From Pseudomonadota bacterium (GTDB lineage: Bacteria; Pseudomonadota; Gammaproteobacteria; Pseudomonadales; Pseudohongiellaceae), in contig JAQCKF010000004.1 in assembly GCA_027592275.1 (NCBI GenBank), positions 62,001-126,000 on the forward strand: 64,000 nucleotides of DNA. Reading direction: 5' to 3'. A program made the translations under genes and the position numbers. Below are positions 27,047 to 36,241 of this stretch, piece after piece. Positions within the stretch are counted from its first letter, which is position 1. Each line of letters starts with the position of its first letter. Under the pieces are notes generated by a model. It was given only the letters and a program-made list of their open reading frames with translations, had not been told where the DNA came from and searched no databases.

Positions 27047-27751
27047 CTATTCAAACTGACCTTCAATTTTCATCAAGCCGGCCTTAATTGCCGTGCCCCA
27101 TATCGCATTTCCCTTGTCGTTCAGATGTAATCCATCCTCCACGAAAATATCGGTCATCACCGAGCCATCGGATTTCAGAAACGGTGAGGCAACGTCAATG
27201 TAGTACACAAGAGAATCAGATTCGGCGATAGCGTGCATTCGAGCGCTCACTTGCTGCGCAGCTGGCCACACACTTACCCGTGCCACACTCGGTTTAACCG
27301 AGAGCGCATACACGCGAGTTTCAGGCAGAACTTCGTGTACTCTTGCAACAATCTCTTCGAACTGACCGATGATCTTTTCTTCCGATTGCTTGTACCAAGT
27401 ATCGTTATCACCTTCGTAGATAAGAATGGCACGTGGCTTGTAGGTCAGCGCGACACGGTCTAAATAGTGCAGGACATCGCCCATAACGCTACCCCCGAAT
27501 CCGCGCGGTATCACCGACAGAGGCGCCAAAGCTGCCTCCGCCTGATCGTTCCAGCGCGCAATACTGGAACTGCCAGTGAGCAAAATAGCGCCTTCTTCTG
27601 GCTGTGACTTCGTATCACTAGCCTCGAAACCAAGTATCGTATTCTCAAACCGAGTTGGGTCTAGATTTTGCCCGCCTGCTAGTGAAGCAGTCGCACTCAA
27701 GACCAATAAAAGTACTATTTGAACTGTACGTCGAGCATCATAAATAACCAT
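27047..27751 (-). CDS. SGNH/GDSL-family hydrolase, exported
   Basis: This is an exported esterase-type hydrolase of 234 aa. The signal peptide ends near SLAGG. The nucleophile serine lies in LLTGSSSIARW, block III is IYEGDNDTW, and the Asp-His pair is in VEDGLHLNDKG. The fold resembles acyl-esterases acting on polysaccharides or lipids. The ATG at 27751 has AGAAGG upstream. Immediately upstream lies a (CAA)7 tract on the coding strand, which may affect translation. Confidence 0.88.
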   Translation of the reverse strand: MVIYDARRTVQIVLLLVLSATASLAGGQNLDPTRFENTILGFEASDTKSQPEEGAILLTGSSSIARWNDQAEAALAPLSVIPRGFGGSVMGDVLHYLDRVALTYKPRAILIYEGDNDTWYKQSEEKIIGQFEEIVARVHEVLPETRVYALSVKPSVARVSVWPAAQQVSARMHAIAESDSLVYYIDVASPFLKSDGSVMTDIFVEDGLHLNDKGNAIWGTAIKAGLMKIEGQFE

Positions 27752-27769
27752 TTTTTCACCTTCTTCTTA

Positions 27770-27790
27770 TTGTTGTTGTTGTTGTTGTTG
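27770..27790. repeat. Trinucleotide repeat (TTG)7 upstream of hydrolase gene
   Basis: Seven TTG units, read as (CAA)7 in the direction of the SGNH hydrolase gene, end 18 nt before its ATG, just before the ribosome-binding site. CAA tracts keep the leader unstructured; slippage could vary expression. Confidence 0.85.
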
Positions 27791-27989
27791 TTATCACTAT
27801 TGAGTGTGCTACTAGAATATTTATCCCAAAATAATTCATACCTGCGAGCGCGTTATAAGCCAAGCAGTTTATTATCCACTGGCACCGATGCGTTGCTTGC
27901 GATCGATATAGCTACATTCATAATCTCGAAAAGCTCGCGCTGCGCAGCAACTGCCGCCACTAGCTTTTTCTCCTTAAAATCCCTTCAAA

Positions 27990-28493
27990 CTAATATTTCT
28001 GATTAGCTCTGGAACCATTAACCACATCAGCATACTGCTTTCGCACTACCAGAAAAATGCCAATCGCCATAAAAAGTAAGCCCATGAGCCGCGGCAGTGT
28101 TAACGACGTCTGCGGCGCACCCATCAGGCCAAACTGATCTATCGTTGCCATCGATATTAGCTGACCAAGAAGTACAAAGGAAACCGCATTGCCGATTCCA
28201 AACTGTGGAGCGATCCATGTCACGCTTAGCACATAGAAGACGACGAACAAGCCACCGAGATAATAATAAATCGGCGTCGAGGGTGCCGAGAACGATGTGG
28301 GAATCCCCTCTACCAACAATAGGTAGGAGAGTGACGCTACCATGGCTACAAGAAAAAGAATGCCACCTGCCAGCGCTGGACTCTGCAATTTTGTTCCTAG
28401 CCCCGCATTTAGAGCGGCCATGATTGGAATCCCAATGCCTGCGAACAGCATTGTCACGGCATAGACGGTTGAATTCTGCGGAATCTCAATCAT
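27990..28493 (-). CDS. DMT-superfamily transporter of the YdcZ (DUF606) type
   Basis: The product is a 167-aa inner-membrane protein with five hydrophobic segments. ALNAGLGTKLQSPALAGGILFLVA and FGIGNAVSFVLLGQLISMATIDQFGLMG are typical for YdcZ proteins, which are half-size drug/metabolite transporters thought to work as dimers. The C-terminus ends shortly after the last helix. The substrate is unknown. Confidence 0.88.
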   Translation of the reverse strand: MIEIPQNSTVYAVTMLFAGIGIPIMAALNAGLGTKLQSPALAGGILFLVAMVASLSYLLLVEGIPTSFSAPSTPIYYYLGGLFVVFYVLSVTWIAPQFGIGNAVSFVLLGQLISMATIDQFGLMGAPQTSLTLPRLMGLLFMAIGIFLVVRKQYADVVNGSRANQKY

Positions 28494-28584
28494 GTAAAGT
28501 TATCTCCAAGGTCGAGGTAAATATTTATTCTTGCTCATAAGAACTAGACAGGGCCACGTATCTACTGTGGTAGCTAGGAGACTC

Positions 28585-28683
28585 CTATTCTGCCGGCTCG
28601 CTTTTCACCTCGCAGCTCACCAACACTAAGCCAATCGCAATCACAGAAATTCCAGTGAGATAACGATGCAAACTTATGGCCAC
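28585..28683 (-). CDS. Possible 32-aa lipoprotein (small ORF)
   Basis: A GTG at 28683 overlaps the stop of the preceding DUF2237 gene as TAGTG, and the frame ends with TAG at 28585. The 32-aa product would be a basic N-terminus (LHRYL), a hydrophobic segment and a lipobox-like LVSC, leaving a mature part of nine residues (CEVKSEPAE). The overlap suggests translational coupling. It may also be chance; no homolog is known to me. Confidence 0.35.
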   Translation of the reverse strand: MAISLHRYLTGISVIAIGLVLVSCEVKSEPAE

Positions 28684-29054
28684 TAGTTTAAGTCTGCAGC
28701 AAACTCTTTCAGCTTGTCGATGCTAACTATCTCCAGAGCACGTTTGTGAGTGCGCGTTAGGTAAACCTTAGGCGCCATATCCTGCTCATAAGCTTCCAGC
28801 CACCGCGCAGCACATAGACACCAGCTGTCGCCCGGACTCAGCCCTGGAAACCCAAAGTCTGGCATGGGCGTGGAAAGATCGTTGCCGCGAAATCGTGAAT
28901 ATTGCAGGAATCGCTCGTCGACCCGGATGCATGCCGTATGCAAACCCGGATCGTCATCGCTCGTATTGCAGCAACCGTCGCGATAAAACCCAGTAACCGG
29001 ATCAGTGCCACAAGGCACTAATTCTTCATCGAATACATTGAGTGAGTCATCCAT
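28683..29054 (-). CDS. DUF2237-family protein
   Basis: The 123-aa cytoplasmic protein shows the DUF2237 pattern: LNVFDEELVPCGTDPVTGFYRDGCC near the start, the LHTACIRVDERFLQYSRFRGNDLSTP centre and the GDSWCLCAARWLEAYEQDMAP segment. Several cysteines and the tryptophan are conserved. Family function is unknown. It is one gene after the metallopeptidase gene on the same strand (14-bp gap), so they probably share a transcript. Confidence 0.88.
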   Translation of the reverse strand: MDDSLNVFDEELVPCGTDPVTGFYRDGCCNTSDDDPGLHTACIRVDERFLQYSRFRGNDLSTPMPDFGFPGLSPGDSWCLCAARWLEAYEQDMAPKVYLTRTHKRALEIVSIDKLKEFAADLN

Positions 29055-29068
29055 TTCCTACCCCTTCA

Positions 29069-29755
29069 TTAACGTCTTAGTAGCATAAACCAGCGACCGA
29101 CATGGAGAACATTCGCCAATGCGGCCGCAAAATACGTTAGCGCCGCCGCCTTCAGCACCTGTCGAACGGCGGGCATGTGTGCCGGTTCTATGTATCTGCC
29201 TTCGATTAGGACAGGCAATGCCTTGTTAAAACTCGCGTCCCATTCTTCGGGCAAAATAATCAAGTAGGCAAAGGCACCTGCAAGCTGAAGTAACAAACTT
29301 AGTGCTATAACTCCACCTATCACCAGCGGCATGCGAATCAGCAGCGCAATAAAGGGAATCGTCATCATGATGACAACGCCAACCCGATTGAGCCTGGTAG
29401 CCAGAGGAAGATAGCGTTTACGTAGCTCAAATATTTTTTCCCCACGATGAAACTGCATAGCATGACCGACCTCATGTGCCGCTACCGCTACAGCCGTAAG
29501 CGATCTACCGTTGAAGTTGTCCGGGCTTAGCCGAACGACAGGTCCACAAGGGTCGAAGTGATCGCTATTCGGCGCTGCCTCTTCGACAGTGATACCGGTT
29601 AGCTCGAAACGCTCTATCAGGTGCTTCGCTAGCTCACCGCCGGTGCCTGGCAATTCTGCAATCTCCTTGCTGTGCTTGGACATAATATGGCGCACCCAAA
29701 AGCTTGGCACATAGACCAAAATCGCTAGTACAGCACCAACAATCAGCAAGGGCAT
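29069..29755 (-). CDS. Zinc metallopeptidase, YugP type
   Basis: This is a membrane-bound peptidase of 228 aa. The zinc site HEVGH lies in VAVAAHEVGHAMQFHRGEK. An N-terminal helix (LLIVGAVLAILVYVPSFW) is followed by the soluble part and then two central helices and a C-terminal hydrophobic region. The SPDNFNGRSLTAVAVAAHE block is characteristic of the family. It lies 11 bp after the hydroxylase gene on the same strand. The target is unknown; quality control of membrane proteins is possible. Confidence 0.88.
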   Translation of the reverse strand: MPLLIVGAVLAILVYVPSFWVRHIMSKHSKEIAELPGTGGELAKHLIERFELTGITVEEAAPNSDHFDPCGPVVRLSPDNFNGRSLTAVAVAAHEVGHAMQFHRGEKIFELRKRYLPLATRLNRVGVVIMMTIPFIALLIRMPLVIGGVIALSLLLQLAGAFAYLIILPEEWDASFNKALPVLIEGRYIEPAHMPAVRQVLKAAALTYFAAALANVLHVGRWFMLLRR

Positions 29756-29766
29756 GATTTATCTCA

Positions 29767-30456
29767 TTAGATAACGCGACTGTATTTGGGTGGAACAGCT
29801 GTGCCCACAGGCTCGGTTGGAACAGTTCCGGGAGCTTGATACACCAGCTCTCGAAACCAAAAATTACAGGCCCATTTCTCGCCCTTCAGAACGGGCATGC
29901 CACCATGCAGACTGTCCGGGTGACGAACAGTGCTGCCCTCGTGGCAATTATGAAACAGTACCATCCGCCCCTTCTTAGCCCTAATTTCCATGTCTAGATT
30001 TGGGAAGGATGTCCCGCCCCCTTCTTCTACATCATTTAGATAAAGCAGACAGGTGACCATGCGCTGACCACCCTTTTCCATACAACGCTGGCCTCGCTGA
30101 GAGGCCTTATCCCAGGCATCAAAATGCGGGGCGTACTGCTCATTCTCGTTATAGTGAATTACCTGCAAGGATTCGGCGTATTCGAGACCATTACCAACGA
30201 TTTCGGCAATACGCAGAGATAGTTTTTCGATAACTCCATCATAGCCATGGGGAATCCAGCAATTACTACCCGAGCGCCCCGCGCTCGTCACACCGAATTT
30301 TTCTGAGCTGACCAATGCCTGCTTGAGCTTTGGCTGAGCAGAGGCAAGCACGTGTTCAACCTCACTATCGCTTAAGAAATCTTCGAAAACACAAACCAGC
30401 GGCTCATCGTTAACCTGATTACCGGTTTCGTAAAACTTGCGAAGCTTCGCGGTCAT
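29767..30456 (-). CDS. Prolyl 4-hydroxylase-like 2OG-Fe(II) oxygenase
   Basis: The 229-aa enzyme hydroxylates a proline or similar residue with 2-oxoglutarate and oxygen. Iron ligands are H111 and D113 in QYAPHFDAWD and H184 in DSLHGG; K191 in VLKGEKW binds the cosubstrate. TCLLYLNDVEEGGGTSFPNL is the conserved jelly-roll core. The ATG at 30456 has AGGAG at ideal spacing; the frame extends to 30480 without a ribosome-binding site. The product may modify an elongation factor, ribosomal protein or unknown target. Confidence 0.9.
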   Translation of the reverse strand: MTAKLRKFYETGNQVNDEPLVCVFEDFLSDSEVEHVLASAQPKLKQALVSSEKFGVTSAGRSGSNCWIPHGYDGVIEKLSLRIAEIVGNGLEYAESLQVIHYNENEQYAPHFDAWDKASQRGQRCMEKGGQRMVTCLLYLNDVEEGGGTSFPNLDMEIRAKKGRMVLFHNCHEGSTVRHPDSLHGGMPVLKGEKWACNFWFRELVYQAPGTVPTEPVGTAVPPKYSRVI

Positions 30457-30504
30457 CTTCAGACTCCTACTAAGGAACAAGCTCTAGTGAATTTTCGAAT
30501 AATC

Positions 30505-31653
30505 TTAAAAACCGTTTAGGGTCGCATATCGATCTCGGTGAAATGAAGCATCACCCAAAAACTGTTGAGCAACTCGCGCACGCTTGATGAAAAAGCCTAC
30601 ATCGAATTCGTCAGTCATACCTATACCGCCGTGCATCTGTATGCCTTCGTTACTCACGAGGAAAAAAACCTCGGAGAGCTTCGCTTTGGTCATGCTAGCG
30701 AGTTCTGCTCGCTCAGCCAGAGTCGTATCAGGGTCATCCAGACCCGCTAAGGCCGCACGAACAGCTGACTTACAGAGCTCTATCTCACTGTACATCTCTG
30801 CGGCGCGATGCTGAAGCCCCTGAAAAGAGCCTATCAATACACCGAATTGTTCGCGCTGTTTCAGAAATTCCAAAATGCTCTCGAAAACCGCCTGCATGCT
30901 ACCCAACATCTCGGCAGCAATTCCTATGCGCGCGATATCCAGCACCGAATCCAGGCCATTGAAACCTTGGTCCAGTTCTCCGAGAAGAGCATCCTCGGCA
31001 ACGACTACATTGTTGAATTGAATATTAGAAGAGTTACGGCTATCCACCATGATAGTGCGAGCAACGTTAAGCCCCTCGGCGTTAGCATCCACTAGAAATA
31101 GCGATATCCCCCGCTCACTATCAGTCTCACCAGATGTTCGCGCAACAACAATTAACACGTTCGCAATATGTCCATCGAGGACAAACGTCTTACTGCCATT
31201 CAGACTGTAACCACCGTCAACCTTCGTTGCAGTAGTCGCTATCTTGCTGGGATTGTGATTCGTGTGTTCATCGAGCGCTAATGCTATGAGCAGCTCGCCA
31301 GCGACAATTTTCGGTAGTAAGTCTTGCTTCTGTGTTTCATTCCCCAGCTGGACAATGGCAGTAGCACCGACTAGCACAGTGGAAATCAACGGAGAACTAA
31401 CCAGTGTCTTCCCCGTTTCTTCCAAGACAACACCGAGCCCGCCGTAGCCAAAATCGAATCCGCCGTAAGCCTCTGGTATTGCCATTCCTGCCCAACCTAG
31501 CTCGAGCATCTGCGACCATATCGCCTGGTCGTAGCCTTGCTCATCTTTGCTATCGCGCAGTCCTCTAAGTACTGAGACTGGCGCATTCTGCTCGCAGAAA
31601 CTCTTTGCCGAGTCTTTCAACAACTGCTGGTCTTCACTTAACACTAAAGCCAT
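30505..31653 (-). CDS. Acyl-CoA dehydrogenase (non-catalytic-type partner subunit?)
   Basis: This is an FAD-dependent enzyme of 382 aa of the acyl-CoA dehydrogenase family. Marks are LGWAGMAIPEAYGGFDFGYGGLGVVLEE, the substrate loop ALDEHTNH and the C-terminal HGGIGMTDEFDVGFFIKR. The usual catalytic EGTS region is not present; the end is QFLGDASFHRDRYATL. The next gene (407 aa) has it. Adjacent pairs with this division form alpha2beta2 enzymes in steroid and related catabolism in actinobacteria, so a heteromer is inferred. RBS AAGGAAGG precedes the ATG. Confidence 0.9.
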   Translation of the reverse strand: MALVLSEDQQLLKDSAKSFCEQNAPVSVLRGLRDSKDEQGYDQAIWSQMLELGWAGMAIPEAYGGFDFGYGGLGVVLEETGKTLVSSPLISTVLVGATAIVQLGNETQKQDLLPKIVAGELLIALALDEHTNHNPSKIATTATKVDGGYSLNGSKTFVLDGHIANVLIVVARTSGETDSERGISLFLVDANAEGLNVARTIMVDSRNSSNIQFNNVVVAEDALLGELDQGFNGLDSVLDIARIGIAAEMLGSMQAVFESILEFLKQREQFGVLIGSFQGLQHRAAEMYSEIELCKSAVRAALAGLDDPDTTLAERAELASMTKAKLSEVFFLVSNEGIQMHGGIGMTDEFDVGFFIKRARVAQQFLGDASFHRDRYATLNGF

Positions 31654-31696
31654 TATTCAAACCTTCCTTACAAGTAATATCATTCGAGCCAGACGA

Positions 31697-32920
31697 CTAT
31701 TTTCGCGCCAGACTTAGAATGTCAGGCAAGCCCAGCACTCTTTTGGCAATTATATTTAACTGCACTTCCGATGTGCCGCCTTCGATGGAGTTCGCCTTGG
31801 AGCGCAGCCATTCGCGAGTCAGCTGCAACTCTTCATCACTAAAACCTTCGCCTTCCCAACCTAGACCCTGGCTTCCGATCGCTTGCAACATTAATTCGTA
31901 GCGTCGTTTGTTCAATTCACAGCCATAGTTCTTCAGCATGGAGGAAGTTGCGTTCGGCCCTTGCTTGGATTCTTCTACCGAGCGTCTTGATGTATGAGCG
32001 AATGCGTCAGCATCTATCTTAAATCGCGCAATCTGATCGCGCAGCACCGGATCTGATAACTTTTTAGTATCGCCGCGATAATGCATGGCGGTGCCTTCCA
32101 AACTTGAAATGGTAGACGTGGTGCCACCGTTATCAGATTGGCCAGCGCTTAAACCGAAACCAGAAATCATCGTGCGCTCGTGCTGTAATAAACGTTTGGC
32201 TATGCTCCAGCCTTCGTTGAGGCGACCTATTAAATTGCGCGCGGGCGCTTTCACGTCATCAAAAAATGTTTCGCAGAACGGCGACGAACCACTGATCAAT
32301 TGAATCGGTTTAGTTGATATGCCTTCGCTGGCCATATCGAACAAGATAAAACTAATGCCTGAATGCTTCGGGACATCGAAGTCGGTGCGCACGAGACAGA
32401 ATATCCAATCGGCCTTGTCAGCATAGGAGGTCCATACCTTGGAGCCATTGATGAGGTAGTTGTCTCCCTGCAATTCTGCCTTGGTGGAAAGGCTTGCAAG
32501 GTCCGACCCGGAGCCCGGCTCAGAATAACCCTGACACCAGCGAATTTCGCCACGCACGATCTTCGGTATATGCTCCGCCTTCTGCTGATGATTGCCGTAT
32601 TCCAGCAGCACCGGACCCAGCATGCTGATACCGAAACTCGTCAACGCAGGTCGTGCATTAATCCTAGCCAATTCCTCGCCCAATACGATCGCCTGATCCT
32701 TGTCCAGACCCCCGCCACCATACTCAGCAGGCCAAGAGGGACAGGTCCATCCCTTCTGTGCCATCCGCTGTAGCCAAGTTTCGCTGTCGGGGTTGGCAAA
32801 CTCAGCATTGCGCCCGCCCCAGACAACTTCCTCTTGTACCATTGAGGTTCGCATCGACTCTGGGCAGTTTTGCTCCAACCAGATTCGAGTCTCGTTTCTA
32901 AATTCTTGTTGGGACTGCAA
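31697..32920 (-). CDS. Acyl-CoA dehydrogenase, catalytic-type subunit
   Basis: This 407-aa flavoenzyme oxidises acyl-CoA to enoyl-CoA. GWTCPSWPAEYGGGG, the CQGYSEPGSGSDLASL substrate/FAD loop and the C-terminal SIEGGTSEVQLNIIAKRVLGLP are characteristic; the Glu in IEGG is the likely base. It starts with TTG at 32920 behind AGGAGG. It lies 43 bp upstream of the 382-aa dehydrogenase gene and 57 bp downstream of the alcohol dehydrogenase gene in the same direction, which points to one catabolic operon. Confidence 0.9.
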   Translation of the reverse strand: MQSQQEFRNETRIWLEQNCPESMRTSMVQEEVVWGGRNAEFANPDSETWLQRMAQKGWTCPSWPAEYGGGGLDKDQAIVLGEELARINARPALTSFGISMLGPVLLEYGNHQQKAEHIPKIVRGEIRWCQGYSEPGSGSDLASLSTKAELQGDNYLINGSKVWTSYADKADWIFCLVRTDFDVPKHSGISFILFDMASEGISTKPIQLISGSSPFCETFFDDVKAPARNLIGRLNEGWSIAKRLLQHERTMISGFGLSAGQSDNGGTTSTISSLEGTAMHYRGDTKKLSDPVLRDQIARFKIDADAFAHTSRRSVEESKQGPNATSSMLKNYGCELNKRRYELMLQAIGSQGLGWEGEGFSDEELQLTREWLRSKANSIEGGTSEVQLNIIAKRVLGLPDILSLARK

Positions 32921-32977
32921 GGCAAGCCTCCTATCTATTCAATCTACAAATTAAATTTCTATGCATTACTAAACAAG

Positions 32978-34018
32978 CTAACCGGTAATCAGAACTTGGC
33001 GCCCCTGTACCTTACCCGCCTTAAGATCTGCTAATGCCGCAGAAACTTCGGACAGCGGTCGCTCGTGTATCTCGATTGGCGCAATCTTACCCGCGCGCAC
33101 CAACTCCATGAGCTCGGCCATATCTTGCGGCGTTCCCACGTAGCTGCCTTGAATAACGCGCGCATTCATCGGTATGAAGGGGATAGGTATATTCAATGCT
33201 CCGCCAAAGAGGCCGACGATGACCAACATACCGCCCTTACGCAGGCAGCCTAGGCCATAATTAACCGACGCTTCTGCGCCAACGAAGTCTAGTACAGCGA
33301 ATGCACCGCCGGTTGCCTTACGAAGCGCTTTCGAAGTCTGTGGATCGGAAGAATTAAATGTTCGAGTTACGCCAAGCTCCCGCGCTGCTGCTAGTTTTGT
33401 CTCGTCGATATCGACCACAATTGGATCGATACCCATCGATGAGATCGCGATCTGAATAGCCATCATACCAACGCCGCCAGCACCGATGATGACTACAGCG
33501 TCATCATCGTGAAGCTCGCCAACTTTCTTTAGAGCACTGTAGGCAGTGAGACCGGAACAGGCATAGGTTGCTGCCAAGGCATCAGACACATCGCCTTTGT
33601 CGAACAAATAACGACTGTGAGGAATGATCACATGATCGGCAAAACCGCCGCTGACTGCGATGCCTAGAGCGCGACCGGGTGTACAGAGCTGTTCTTCACC
33701 GCGTTTGCAGGCTGCACATTCGCCACAACCTATCCAAGGATAGACTACCCGGCGATCGCCAACCTGTACGTCCTGAGCATCAGGGCCTACAGCTACAACT
33801 TCTCCAAATATCTCATGACCCAGCACCATGCCCTCTCGACCCACTTCGAGCTGCTTGTCATTACCAAGGTTGAAAACACCATCATGCATGTGTATATCGG
33901 AGTGACATACACCGCAGGCGATTGTCTTAACCAACACCTCGGTACCGGTGGGCACTGGCGTCTGGGATTCTACTTCTACCAGAGCCGCACCGGGTGCAGC
34001 GGTTTGATATGAAATCAT
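32978..34018 (-). CDS. Zinc-dependent alcohol dehydrogenase (MDR family)
   Basis: The 346-aa NAD(P)-dependent alcohol dehydrogenase is of the medium-chain family. Catalytic zinc ligands are in CGVCHSDIHMHDG and GHEIFGEV; structural zinc cysteines are in CGECAACKRGEEQLC; the nucleotide fold is VVIIGAGGVGMMAIQIA. Family length is normal. It would feed an alcohol or aldehyde substrate into the beta-oxidation block where it lies. Confidence 0.92.
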   Translation of the reverse strand: MISYQTAAPGAALVEVESQTPVPTGTEVLVKTIACGVCHSDIHMHDGVFNLGNDKQLEVGREGMVLGHEIFGEVVAVGPDAQDVQVGDRRVVYPWIGCGECAACKRGEEQLCTPGRALGIAVSGGFADHVIIPHSRYLFDKGDVSDALAATYACSGLTAYSALKKVGELHDDDAVVIIGAGGVGMMAIQIAISSMGIDPIVVDIDETKLAAARELGVTRTFNSSDPQTSKALRKATGGAFAVLDFVGAEASVNYGLGCLRKGGMLVIVGLFGGALNIPIPFIPMNARVIQGSYVGTPQDMAELMELVRAGKIAPIEIHERPLSEVSAALADLKAGKVQGRQVLITG

Positions 34019-34075
34019 GTTGTAGTCTCTTCTATAAAATCATGTGAATAAAACAGAAAACTTTAAACGAGAGCT

Positions 34076-36181
34076 CTATCCGTTTTCGGATCCCCACTCT
34101 GCGAACGTCTTACCCTCTTTCGCTAGCTTCTCCAAAAGCGGAGCCGGCTTCCAATACATCTCGCCGTCGCGCTCTCTGAACTCACAGATTTTATCGTAGA
34201 CATTCTTCAGCCCGATTTGATCGGCATAGTGCATCGGCCCACCTTTAGCTGCCGGGAATGCATAACCAAACACGTAGACAACATCGATGTCGCTAGGACG
34301 CTGAGCAATGCCCTCTTCAAGAATCAGTGCGCCTTCATTGATCAGCGGATAGAGACAACGCTGTAGGATTTCTTCGTCGGAGATATCTCGTTGCTCGAGG
34401 TTTAACTTCGCCGCCTCTTCCTTAATCATCGACTCGACTTCCGGGTCTGACAGGCGACGTCTAGTCTCGGGGTCGTATTTATAGAAGCCGGAGCCAGTCT
34501 TCTGGCCATGCCGACCCATCTCAACTAGCAGCGTACCCATACGATAGAGTTTTGGGTCGTCGGGTAGATCCGTGCGCCCCTCACGTGCCTTGTAGCCAAC
34601 GTCCAGACCTGCCAGATCGCCCATGGCCAAAGGACCCATCGCCATACCAAATTTTTCTAGCGCTGAATCGACCTGCGCTGGCGTACAGCCATCCATTAGC
34701 AACATCTGCGCCTCGCGGCCATAGCCGCCTAGCATGCGGTTTCCGATGAAGCCGTAGCACACTCTTGATAACGCACATACTTTGCCAATCTTCTTGCCGA
34801 TTTGCATAGACGTTGCCAAGGCATCGTCAGCAGTCTTCTCGCCGCGCACGATTTCCAATAGCTTCATCACATTAGCCGGGCTAAAGAAATGCAGTCCCAG
34901 CACGTCCTGTGGTCGGTTAGTAGCAGCAGCGATGGCGTCCACGTCTTGATAAGAAGTGTTTGTCGCCAGGATTGCACCTGGCTTACAGACTGCATCTAAT
35001 TTCGCAAAAATCTCTTTCTTGAGTTCTAGATTCTCGAAGACAGCTTCGATGACTAAATCGACATCGCCTAAGTCTGCGTAATCAGTTGTGCCAGTAATTG
35101 TACTAATTAATTGCTCCATCTTGTCCGCAGGGAGCTTTCCTTTGGCCACGGTAATCGTGTAGTTCTTGCGGATGATCTTCATGCCACGCGCAAGCGCTTC
35201 GTCATTAATCTCTACCATGACAACGGGAATGCCTACATTCGCGAAACACATGGCAATACCGCCGCCCATAGTGCCGCCGCCGATGATGGCAACCTTCTTA
35301 ATGTCTCGTAGCGGGGTATCTTTAGGCAGGTCTTTGATCTTCGCCGCTTGGCGCTCTGCGAAGAAGATATGGCGCATAGCTGCGGACTCTGGGGACGTTA
35401 CCAATTCACGGAACAATTCTCGTTCTCGCTCTAAGCCTTCATCCATAAGCAGATTCACCGCCGCTTCGATGCAAGACACGATCTTATCTGGAGCTATCTG
35501 CCCGCGGGCGCGCAAGGCAAGCTTCTTTCTAGCGGCGTCAAAAAAACCAGGCTCAATAGTTGAAGCATCGATAGTAATGTCGCGAACTCTCTTCAATGGA
35601 GCGCCGGAGGCCACCAAATCACTTGCATACTTAATCGCTGCCGCCTGCAGATCATCGCCTTCGACGACTTCATCTATCAGACCCATGCTATTTGCCTTCG
35701 CCGCCGCAACCGGGTTGCCAGTAGTGATCATATCCAGTGCTGCTTCCACCCCAGCCAATCGCGGTACACGCTGTGTTCCGCCGGCACCTGGAAGAAGACC
35801 TAACTTAACCTCTGGCAAGCCAACCTTTGCTGACGCAATAGCGCAGCGGTAGTGACAGGCAAGAGCAACTTCAAATCCACCGCCCAGCGCCGTGCCATGA
35901 ATAGCTGCGATTACTGGCTTCTTCGAATTCTCAATGGCCGAGAGGACTTCTGGTAAACCAGGCTCCATCGGTGGCTTGCCAAACTCTGTGATGTCCGCGC
36001 CTGCGATAAAGGTACGACCCTCGCAGCGCAACACCACCGCTTCAGATGCATCTTCAGCTGCAGCATTCACAGTATTTAGGATGCCCTCGCGTACTGCTTG
36101 TGAGAGTGCGTTCACTGGGGGGCTGTTGACACTGATTACGCCAATATTTCCAACTAATTCATAACTAACGACATTCGACAT
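34076..36181 (-). CDS. Bifunctional enoyl-CoA hydratase/3-hydroxyacyl-CoA dehydrogenase
   Basis: This 701-aa enzyme performs two consecutive beta-oxidation steps. Residues 1 to about 190 are the crotonase-fold hydratase (GTALGGGFEVALACHYR, VKLGLLPGAGGTQR). A Rossmann domain from about 295 (VAIIGGGTMGGGIAM) and the LGLHFFSPANVMKLLEIVRG catalytic segment form the dehydrogenase, followed by two C-terminal helical domains. Its order resembles peroxisomal-type multifunctional enzymes and FadJ. The thiolase gene lies upstream in the same direction (60-bp gap), so together they close the cycle. Confidence 0.93.
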   Translation of the reverse strand: MSNVVSYELVGNIGVISVNSPPVNALSQAVREGILNTVNAAAEDASEAVVLRCEGRTFIAGADITEFGKPPMEPGLPEVLSAIENSKKPVIAAIHGTALGGGFEVALACHYRCAIASAKVGLPEVKLGLLPGAGGTQRVPRLAGVEAALDMITTGNPVAAAKANSMGLIDEVVEGDDLQAAAIKYASDLVASGAPLKRVRDITIDASTIEPGFFDAARKKLALRARGQIAPDKIVSCIEAAVNLLMDEGLERERELFRELVTSPESAAMRHIFFAERQAAKIKDLPKDTPLRDIKKVAIIGGGTMGGGIAMCFANVGIPVVMVEINDEALARGMKIIRKNYTITVAKGKLPADKMEQLISTITGTTDYADLGDVDLVIEAVFENLELKKEIFAKLDAVCKPGAILATNTSYQDVDAIAAATNRPQDVLGLHFFSPANVMKLLEIVRGEKTADDALATSMQIGKKIGKVCALSRVCYGFIGNRMLGGYGREAQMLLMDGCTPAQVDSALEKFGMAMGPLAMGDLAGLDVGYKAREGRTDLPDDPKLYRMGTLLVEMGRHGQKTGSGFYKYDPETRRRLSDPEVESMIKEEAAKLNLEQRDISDEEILQRCLYPLINEGALILEEGIAQRPSDIDVVYVFGYAFPAAKGGPMHYADQIGLKNVYDKICEFRERDGEMYWKPAPLLEKLAKEGKTFAEWGSENG

Positions 36182-36241
36182 GTTTAATTCCTGTGTTGCT
36201 GATTTGTGTGTAAGAAGTACTATTAACTACTTTTTAATTAA

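Noticed and set aside
35166-35852. 228-codon plus-strand frame
   Set aside because: It is antisense to the hydratase/dehydrogenase gene, rich in Ser/Ala/Pro as expected of a shadow frame.
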